Assembly: GCA_049366815.1 (NCBI GenBank)
Contig: JBMNCO010000223.1
Coordinates: 1-6,734 of the forward strand
Reading direction: 5' to 3'
From: CAYNYM01 sp049366815
Lineage (GTDB): Bacteria > Desulfobacterota > DSM-4660 > Desulfatiglandales > HGW-15
Length of the DNA stretch: 6,734 nucleotides
Shown: positions 1 through 4,699 of the stretch, one piece after another
Position numbering within the stretch: the first letter of the stretch is position 1
How the letters are laid out: every line of letters starts with the position of its first letter
Translations under genes and position numbers: made by a program
The notes under the pieces: model-generated
Seen by the model: only the letters and a program-made list of their open reading frames with translations
The model's database searches: none
What the model was told of the DNA's origin: nothing

Positions 1-41
1 ACAATGAAACATCTGCGAACGGCGCGGCAAGGAGACATTCG

Positions 42-527
42 ATGGAAGGAAAAAGGGTTAGTGAGAGCGCGGTGCTCATGGCACAGCTCATGTCCCCGCA
101 GGACGCGAATCCCGCAGGCAACGTACACGGCGGTGTAATCATGAAACTCATCGATGATGCGGGTGGTGCGGTCGCCTACCGGCATGCGCGAAGCAATGTG
201 GTGACGGTATCCATCGACCGCTTGAGTTTCCACCATCCCGTTTTTATCGGGGACCTCGTCACCTTCAAGGCAAGCATCAACATGGCCGGCAAGACATCCA
301 TGGATGTAGGCGTACGGGTCGAGGCGGAAAACCTTATTACCGGAGAGGTGCGTCATACCGCCTCGGCCTATCTGACTTACGTGGCCCTTGACGAAAATTT
401 GAAGCCCAAGGCGGTCGCCCCCCTGATTTTCGAGTCTGAAGAACAGGATCGCCGTTCCCGTCAGGCATCGGCACGGCGGGAAATCCGCAGACAGGAAAGA
501 GAGCGTGAGGAGTCTCAGGATCAGTGA
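42..527 (+). CDS. Acyl-CoA thioesterase, hotdog fold (YciA/ACOT7-like)
   Basis: This is a predicted cytosolic thioesterase that hydrolyses acyl-CoA to free acid and CoA. The hotdog signature is clear: residues 21-31 read DANPAGNVHGG, followed by the central helix with IMKLIDDAGG (33-42). In YciA/ACOT7 relatives the Asn of the DxN motif (here N23) and an acidic residue on the helix (here D38 or D39) form the active site. The strand around residues 53-66 (VVTVSIDRLSFHHP) is also typical. The single domain ends near residue 130. Residues 130-161 form an Arg/Glu-rich, probably helical tail that the core family does not need. The ATG start has a good Shine-Dalgarno, AAGGAG at 29-34, 7 bases upstream. 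The frame is open to the window edge, but no better start is visible. The gene converges on rfbB. Acyl chain preference cannot be read from sequence. Confidence 0.9.
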   Translation: MEGKRVSESAVLMAQLMSPQDANPAGNVHGGVIMKLIDDAGGAVAYRHARSNVVTVSIDRLSFHHPVFIGDLVTFKASINMAGKTSMDVGVRVEAENLITGEVRHTASAYLTYVALDENLKPKAVAPLIFESEEQDRRSRQASARREIRRQEREREESQDQ

Positions 528-573
528 AGAAGGGGGTATCCTGTAAGTGCTTCCCCTTTGATCCTTCATGGGT
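528..573. other. Convergent intergenic gap with a weak stem
   Basis: These 46 bases separate the 3' ends of the thioesterase and rfbB. A 6-bp stem, AAGGGG (530-535) with CCCCTT (553-558), has a 17-base loop. The T-run at 577-582 lies 18 bases past the stem and inside the end of rfbB. This is too loose to call an intrinsic terminator for either gene, although some bidirectional termination is expected here from the convergent layout. Confidence 0.35.
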
Positions 574-1662
574 CTATTTTTTGCTCTCGCCGAGCCTTTC
601 TCCGTATTGCCGCTCATAGTATTCCAGATAACTGCCGTCAAGGATACCTTCCACCCATTGCGTGTTTTCGAGATACCAGGTCAGGGTCCTTTCCATGCCA
701 TCCTCAAAAGTGAACCTCGGCTTCCATCCCAGTTGACGGGTAATTTTTGATATATCCATGGCATACCTTCGGTCATGTCCGGGGCGGTCTGTGACATACC
801 TGATGAGTGACCTCCTCGGGCGGCCCCCAGCCACACCCAGGATCTTATCCAATTGGTCACAGATCAGAAAGACGATCTCTTTGTTCTGTTTCTCACAATT
901 CCCGCCGATGTTATAGCTCTCGCCGAGTTCCCCTTCTTCAAGGACCTTCAGCAGGGCCTCACAATGGTCCTCCACATAGATCCAGTCGCGGACGTTTCCG
1001 CCGTCGCCATAGAGGGGGAGTTCGATCCCGTCCTTTGCATTTTTTATCATCAGGGGAATCAATTTTTCAGGAAACTGGTAAGGCCCGTAGTTGTTGGTGC
1101 AGTGGGTGAGCAGGACCGGGAGTCCATAGGTCCGGTGATAGGCCTTGACCAGATGGTCAGAGGAGGCCTTGCTTGCGGAATAGGGACTTGAAGGGTCATA
1201 GGGGGTCGTTTCCTGAAAGGCGCCGGACTCCCCCAAAGAACCGTAGACCTCGTCCGTTGAGATATGAAGAAATCTCTTTTTCCCCATAGCCCTTGGATCG
1301 TTCACCGGCCACTGCTTGAGACAGGCCTCCAGCAGGCTGAAAGTGCCGAAGATGTTCGTGCGGATAAAGATTTCAGGCCCCAGAATACTCCTGTCGACAT
1401 GGGATTCCGCCGCAAAATTGACCACCCAGTCTATTTCACTCCCCGCGAAGAGCGATTGAACGGCGGTCTGGTCGCTGATATCTCCTTTTATAAATCGGTA
1501 CCGGTCCGGCCACCTTGCCTCTATGTCCGTCAAATTTGAAAGATTACCGGCGTAGGTCAGGTTGTCGACATTCATGACCTGTGCATCCTCTCTTGCCCCG
1601 AGGATAAAACGGATAAAATTGCTGCCGATGAATCCGCAGCCTCCTGTAACAAGTATATTCAT
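574..1662 (-). CDS. rfbB: dTDP-glucose 4,6-dehydratase
   Basis: This enzyme converts dTDP-glucose to dTDP-4-keto-6-deoxyglucose, the second step on the way to dTDP-rhamnose and other deoxysugars for LPS or surface polysaccharide. It is an extended short-chain dehydrogenase with tightly bound NAD. The Rossmann motif GGCGFIG is at residues 7-13. The dehydratase triad T136-D137-E138 lies in ISTDEVYG, and the SDR pair Y161/K165 lies in YSASK. Further family marks are NNYGPYQFPEK (190-200), GDGGNVRDWIYVEDH (219-233) and the nucleotide-sugar segment RPGHDRRYA (293-301). The length of 362 residues is typical and the gene is intact. The ATG fits the family N-terminus (MNILVTGG), but the Shine-Dalgarno is poor (AGGA only one base before ATG). 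A consensus promoter lies about 200 bases upstream, giving a long structured leader. The usual partners rfbA, rfbC and rfbD are not in the window. Confidence 0.97.
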   Translation of the reverse strand: MNILVTGGCGFIGSNFIRFILGAREDAQVMNVDNLTYAGNLSNLTDIEARWPDRYRFIKGDISDQTAVQSLFAGSEIDWVVNFAAESHVDRSILGPEIFIRTNIFGTFSLLEACLKQWPVNDPRAMGKKRFLHISTDEVYGSLGESGAFQETTPYDPSSPYSASKASSDHLVKAYHRTYGLPVLLTHCTNNYGPYQFPEKLIPLMIKNAKDGIELPLYGDGGNVRDWIYVEDHCEALLKVLEEGELGESYNIGGNCEKQNKEIVFLICDQLDKILGVAGGRPRRSLIRYVTDRPGHDRRYAMDISKITRQLGWKPRFTFEDGMERTLTWYLENTQWVEGILDGSYLEYYERQYGERLGESKK

Positions 1663-1708
1663 GTCCTGGCTCGCTGAGGTTATTTTGGTGGAGCGAATAA
1701 GATTCCCA

Positions 1709-1731
1709 TCCAGAAGGAGGTGATTTCTGGA
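1709..1731 (-). other. Leader hairpin presenting an anti-Shine-Dalgarno sequence
   Basis: A 7-bp perfect stem (1709-1715 with 1725-1731) encloses a 9-base loop. In the rfbB-sense strand, ATCACCTCCTT (1724 down to 1714) covers the loop and the start of one stem arm, and it equals the 3'-terminal anti-Shine-Dalgarno tail of bacterial 16S rRNA. It lies about 47 bases before the rfbB start codon. On the plus strand the same bases are a perfect extended Shine-Dalgarno, but no ATG, GTG or TTG follows at a suitable distance. Confidence 0.45.
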
Positions 1732-1748
1732 CGGAGCGGTCTGCTATC

Positions 1749-1816
1749 GGCGTTCAGCGCTCAGCCTAATACCTTGTTTTTGCATAGCTTTTGCTGATGG
1801 CTGATCGCTGAGGGCT
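1749..1816. repeat. Imperfect inverted repeat built of CAGC/GCTG heptads
   Basis: The 18-base arms 1749-1766 and 1799-1816 pair at 14 positions plus two G-T wobbles, around a 32-base loop. Each arm is made of roughly 7-base units, such as TTCAGCG/CTCAGCC on the left and GGCTGAT/CGCTGAG on the right. It lies inside the predicted rfbB leader. The unit-based arms resemble dispersed intergenic repeats seen in some deltaproteobacteria, but copy number cannot be judged from one window. Confidence 0.6.
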
Positions 1817-1825
1817 GTTAGCGCG

Positions 1826-1861
1826 AATCCGGGAATGCTCATTTCCGGATGAGCACGGATT
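1826..1861. repeat. Strong inverted repeat overlapping the rfbB promoter start
   Basis: The inner arms TGCTCAT (1836-1842) and ATGAGCA (1849-1855) are perfect with a 6-base loop. The stem continues, after a 4-base bulge on one side, with AATCCG (1826-1831) and CGGATT (1856-1861), giving 13 bp in all. The outer arm overlaps the -10 box of the rfbB promoter, and the inner palindrome covers the expected transcription start. It could be an operator, a 5'-end mRNA hairpin, or part of a mobile intergenic repeat. Confidence 0.65.
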
Positions 1862-1887
1862 ATAAAAGGCCGAGGGTAGAGTGTCAA
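1859..1887 (-). promoter_or_regulatory. Exact-consensus sigma70-type promoter reading toward rfbB
   Basis: On the minus strand TTGACA (1887-1882) is followed by a 17-base spacer and TATAAT (1864-1859). Both hexamers match the consensus exactly at optimal spacing. Transcription should begin near 1851-1853, leaving a leader of about 190 bases before rfbB. No coding region interrupts the path to rfbB. Confidence 0.75.
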
Positions 1888-1917
1888 TCATTCTTGCCAA
1901 CCCTGATTCACCATCAA

Positions 1918-2012
1918 GGCATCATCTGCGGCTTTGCCTGCGGTCGTTCCTCCCTGCGGCGTATCGCCTATACGCCTCACTCGTCAATCCTCGGCACCTT
2001 GCATCTGATACC
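1918..2012. repeat. Long imperfect intergenic hairpin, about 95 bases
   Basis: The centre is a perfect 7-bp stem, GGCGTAT (1958-1964) with ATACGCC (1970-1976), around the 5-base loop CGCCT. Pairing resumes further out with TGCC (1935-1938) and GGCA (1993-1996). It also resumes at the ends, where 1918-1929 and 2001-2012 pair at 9 of 12 positions. The whole stretch therefore folds back on itself like a MITE- or REP-like unit. It lies just upstream of the rfbB promoter. No second copy is present in the window. Confidence 0.55.
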
Positions 2013-2015
2013 TTG

Positions 2016-2037
2016 CTGGTGCCCAGGGATGCACCAG
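2016..2037. repeat. Compact perfect hairpin
   Basis: CTGGTGC (2016-2022) and GCACCAG (2031-2037) form a perfect 7-bp stem around an 8-base loop. It starts four bases after the long hairpin ends. There is no T-run on either side, so it is not an intrinsic terminator. Confidence 0.5.
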
Positions 2038-2090
2038 AATCCGTTGACCTCATTGATGGTGGGGGAATTTGACGGTGGATTTAGGTCCCA

Positions 2091-2128
2091 CATGGAGGTT
2101 TCCGCGGTCTTGGGCGCCAGCCTCCATG
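2091..2128. repeat. Inverted repeat CATGGAGG/CCTCCATG
   Basis: Perfect 8-base arms (2091-2098 and 2121-2128) flank a 22-base GC-rich loop. The flanks contain no T-run, so termination is unlikely. It belongs to the hairpin cluster between the NUDIX gene and rfbB. Confidence 0.5.
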
Positions 2129-2245
2129 CAACGAGGGTGCAGCCTGTCGGTTTGAGAGCAGGAATTCCCGCCCTTCGGGTTTCATCTCCTGATGATCAGT
2201 TGTTCGAACAGACCGGAACAGGCCGTCTGATGGCCTTCCTTTTGA

Positions 2246-2851
2246 TCATTTTCCCCATGAGCAGGAAAACTCTCTTGACTCCTCCAGGATCTCGCGAAAG
2301 GGGTCCGATGGGTTTTGTCTATCAGGAAGTATCCTTCCGGTGTGAAATGAAAAATTCCCGGTCCTGCGATCCTTGAAGTAGAAGCGCAGGCTTGCGATGA
2401 TAGACGTAAATGCGATCTCGGACCATGGGATCTCATCCTCTGAAAAGAGATCCACCTCGAGACTCTCATCACCCGGGGTGAAATCTGTGTCAAGAAGGCG
2501 CCCGCGGAATATGAGATACGCCTGTCCGGCGTGGGTAATGTCCAAGAGCGTGAAGGGTGCCAGTATCTCAACACGGGCGTTGGCCTCCTCCAAGGTCTCC
2601 CTCTCAGCCCCTTCCGAAAGGGTTTCTCCGATTTCAAGAAAACCGGCGGGAACGGTCCAAAATCCCTTTCTCGGTTCGATCGCCCGGCGGCACAAGAGGA
2701 TTCTGCCCTCCCATTCAGGGATACAGCCGACCACCACTTTGGGGTTATCGTAATAGACCCTGTGACAGTTGTCGCAGACATACCGGGGCCTGTCGTCGCC
2801 GGGAGGAACGCGTCGTTTGACGGTGGATCCGCAATTTGAGCAGTAGTTCAC
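2246..2851 (-). CDS. NUDIX hydrolase with N-terminal zinc ribbon
   Basis: This is a pyrophosphohydrolase that cleaves a nucleoside diphosphate linked to another moiety; the substrate is unknown. The first 30 residues form a zinc ribbon, C4-x2-C7 and C26-x2-C29, of the kind found before NUDIX domains in NADH pyrophosphatase-like proteins. The NUDIX box is at 70-92: G70, E76, R84-E85 and E88-E89 are all present, so metal binding and catalysis look intact. The usual second Gly of the box is Asn (N91). The core ends near residue 170. The last 30 or so residues are polar and unassigned. Translation starts at a GTG (2851-2849) with AAGGA 8 bases upstream. It starts 14 bases after GTPase A stops, so it is probably the last gene of that operon. 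ADP-ribose or NADH-type substrates are plausible but not shown. Confidence 0.92.
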   Translation of the reverse strand: MNYCSNCGSTVKRRVPPGDDRPRYVCDNCHRVYYDNPKVVVGCIPEWEGRILLCRRAIEPRKGFWTVPAGFLEIGETLSEGAERETLEEANARVEILAPFTLLDITHAGQAYLIFRGRLLDTDFTPGDESLEVDLFSEDEIPWSEIAFTSIIASLRFYFKDRRTGNFSFHTGRILPDRQNPSDPFREILEESREFSCSWGK

Positions 2852-2865
2852 CGCTTTTTTCCTTT

Positions 2866-4671
2866 CTATCGCTCTCTTTCGGCATCCAGGTCTGAAAGGA
2901 TGGTGATCCGTTTGCGGATGTCCGCTTCCAGCTTACCGAAGCCCTCGATGAGGTCCGATGTCTCCTTCTCCCAAATTCCGAATAGAGCGGTCTTTATCTC
3001 TTCTGAAAGCCTCTCGACGGAACGGCGCAGCTTTTTCCTGTAGCGGCCGAAAAAACGGAAGGCGAGGATGAGGTTGAGAAGGGCATAACTGCCCAGGGCG
3101 GCGAGACCCTTGCCGCTGAAAAGATTCTGTATGCCTGTGACAAGGAGGCTGACCACGCTGCCGATTCCGGGATCATGGAACATCCCGTGCCAGCCGTCAC
3201 CTCCAACGGCGAACAGTAAAAAGAGGAAAAGGGTCAGATAGGCCAGCCACTGAAGGGCCTTGAAAACCCAGAGTGAGGGTGCCGAAGGGCCTGAGGCGAA
3301 GGCGGCGATGGCGAAGGAGAGGCTTTCTCTCAGGGAATCCGGGCGACCGGACGTGTTCAGAACCCCCAGAACAGGCTCCTGGAAGGATGCCGGGAGATTT
3401 TGACGCAGGATAAGGTGTTTCAGACGGGCCTCGCTTTTCTCCAGTCGTTCCTTGAAGGCCGCTGCCGTCTCGTCAGGCAGACCCGAGTCGGAAAGATGGA
3501 GGAGAGAACCCCGGTTGTCCTGACGTCCCCTTTGAAAGGCCTGAAAGAGCATGAGGAGTCCATAACCCGGACCGATCAAGGGTGAGGTGCCCGGGGATGC
3601 AAAGACCAGGTCCGGCCTTACCCACTTTTTTGTCTGAAGTGCAATGATCTGTTTCCCGGCCTGGTCCCACCGGGCCTTTTCATTCCGAAGCTGTTTCAGG
3701 AAATCTGCAATCACGTCGTGGAATTGTTTTAGGCTGAATACCTCTTTTCGAAAGTCCTCCAGGAGGTGCCGGACCTCTACGTCCATATTGGCCGCCTTGA
3801 TGGCCTTGATCTGTTTGATGTCCCTCTGTTGAAAAATATACTGACTGAAGGCAAGGAATTGGTTCCAGGGGGAATTTCCGCCGCGTGCTCCGATCCTTTC
3901 TTCCGCTGACAGGAAATAGACGAGGGGACTGATGATGCCGTTGTTTTCGATATGGTTTCTATAATCATCCATCACGGTGGACATCCGCCGGTAGCCTTCT
4001 TCTCCGGGAACCCCTTGAAAGAGAAGATCCCCCTTGTTCAGGACAAAGACGTAGTTCTGTCCGGCCTTGGGTACACCCTTGAGAAATTCGTAGAATCGTC
4101 CATCCGCATATTTTTCAGGAGAAGTCACCCACACGATGACGTCCAGGTGGTCCAGAAAGGCCAGGACCTGCTCCCTGTGTGCACCGATGAGACTATCAAA
4201 GTCCGGCAGGTCACAGAGGAGGATGTGTCGGATGGTATGCCCGCTGTGGGTGATTTCCCTCCAGGGCAGTTCCTTCAGAGAAGGATGCCGAATAGGCGGC
4301 GCATCCTGGTGGCGGTAGATCAACACATGGTCCGTGTGGGGTCTCCTGTGGCTTGCCGAAGCGATGGGTGTGTCCGCCAGGGCGTTCATCAGTGTGGATT
4401 TGCCCACACCGGTTCCGCCCAGAAGTCCGATGGTCAGGAACTCACTCTCCAGGTCACGAAGCCTTGTCGATAAGTCATCGGCCGCTTCTGTGAGCGCCCG
4501 CCTCTCTTCGGGAGAAAGGGAGAAAAAGGCCCCCTGGTTCAGGAGGTCGCTGATCCGGCTGAGATCGTGTTGAAGTCTCTGTGGCAGTTTGGCCATGTTT
4601 GTTGTTCCCTGTTCGCTTTTGTTCCAAAACAGAATTTGCCGCTCTCCGCCTGAGGAGGAAAGCCCGTTCAT
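2866..4671 (-). CDS. Membrane-associated P-loop GTPase (GTPase A, canonical G4)
   Basis: This is a predicted GTP-binding protein of the TRAFAC/Era-dynamin type, not matched to a named protein. The G1 motif GGTGVGKST is at residues 85-93. A likely switch I Thr is T113 in RRPHTDHVLIYRHQD. G3 is DLPD (154-157), with D in place of the usual Gly of DxxG. G4 is NKGD (212-215), and a G5-like SA is at 255-256. A helical middle (about 290-430) precedes hydrophobic segments at about 468-490, 503-517 and 523-541. A charged helical tail (about 545-601) follows. This order recalls mitofusin/FZL-like bacterial dynamins, but that is inference. It starts 28 bases after GTPase B ends and is followed 14 bases later by the NUDIX gene. 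The ATG at 4671 has a strong GGAGG. Met26 (4596) is a weaker alternative, since residues 1-25 look unconserved. Confidence 0.85.
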   Translation of the reverse strand: MNGLSSSGGERQILFWNKSEQGTTNMAKLPQRLQHDLSRISDLLNQGAFFSLSPEERRALTEAADDLSTRLRDLESEFLTIGLLGGTGVGKSTLMNALADTPIASASHRRPHTDHVLIYRHQDAPPIRHPSLKELPWREITHSGHTIRHILLCDLPDFDSLIGAHREQVLAFLDHLDVIVWVTSPEKYADGRFYEFLKGVPKAGQNYVFVLNKGDLLFQGVPGEEGYRRMSTVMDDYRNHIENNGIISPLVYFLSAEERIGARGGNSPWNQFLAFSQYIFQQRDIKQIKAIKAANMDVEVRHLLEDFRKEVFSLKQFHDVIADFLKQLRNEKARWDQAGKQIIALQTKKWVRPDLVFASPGTSPLIGPGYGLLMLFQAFQRGRQDNRGSLLHLSDSGLPDETAAAFKERLEKSEARLKHLILRQNLPASFQEPVLGVLNTSGRPDSLRESLSFAIAAFASGPSAPSLWVFKALQWLAYLTLFLFLLFAVGGDGWHGMFHDPGIGSVVSLLVTGIQNLFSGKGLAALGSYALLNLILAFRFFGRYRKKLRRSVERLSEEIKTALFGIWEKETSDLIEGFGKLEADIRKRITILSDLDAERER

Positions 4672-4676
4672 TCCGG

Positions 4677-4681
4677 CCTCC
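4677..4681 (-). promoter_or_regulatory. Ribosome binding site that sets the GTPase A start
   Basis: GGAGG lies 5 bases before the ATG at 4671, inside the 28-base gap after GTPase B. The alternative start at 4596 has only AGGGA, 11-12 bases away. This favours the longer 601-residue form. Confidence 0.6.
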
Positions 4682-4699
4682 GGGCCCGGTGGTCAAGAG

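Larger units (their letters stand above)
1663..2245. other. 583-base gene-free spacer between NUDIX gene and rfbB
   Basis: No convincing protein-coding gene lies here; the open frames on both strands lack family-like sequence and usable start signals. The rfbB-proximal third (1663-1858) is the probable 5' leader of rfbB. Upstream of the promoter, 1888-2245 carries a long imperfect hairpin (1918-2012), two compact hairpins (2016-2037 and 2091-2128) and a 10-bp perfect palindrome TGTTCGAACA (2201-2210). I see no T-rich intrinsic terminator for the NUDIX operon on the minus strand. The density of inverted repeats suggests a mosaic of intergenic repeat elements rather than a decayed gene. Confidence 0.6.

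Noticed and set aside
1741..1766. JUMPstart/ops-like element in the rfbB leader
   Set aside because: The leader contains GCCGATAGC, but the ops core GGCGGTAGC is not matched, so RfaH-type control is not supported.
2081..2185. 34-codon minus-strand ORF starting at 2185 in the spacer
   Set aside because: AGGAG abuts the ATG with no spacing, the sequence is rich in Arg/Pro, and it runs straight through the 2091-2128 palindrome, which suggests non-coding repeat sequence.
2220..2236. AGGCC/GGCCT stem just downstream of the NUDIX stop as a terminator
   Set aside because: Only 5 bp, and the minus-strand 3' flank (GTTCCGG) is not T-rich. The T-rich side belongs to the plus strand, where no gene ends.
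1849..2376. 175-codon plus-strand open frame across the spacer into the NUDIX gene
   Set aside because: It crosses several hairpins, overlaps the NUDIX 3' end in antisense, has no ribosome site and shows no recognisable family sequence.
2182..2781. 199-codon minus-strand frame overlapping the NUDIX gene
   Set aside because: It is an out-of-frame shadow; the zinc ribbon and NUDIX box lie wholly in the 2246-2851 frame.
2068..2828. 13-base direct repeat TTTGACGGTGGAT at 2068-2080 and 2816-2828
   Set aside because: One copy lies in the NUDIX coding region and the flanks do not match, so it is probably coincidence rather than an attachment site or duplication.
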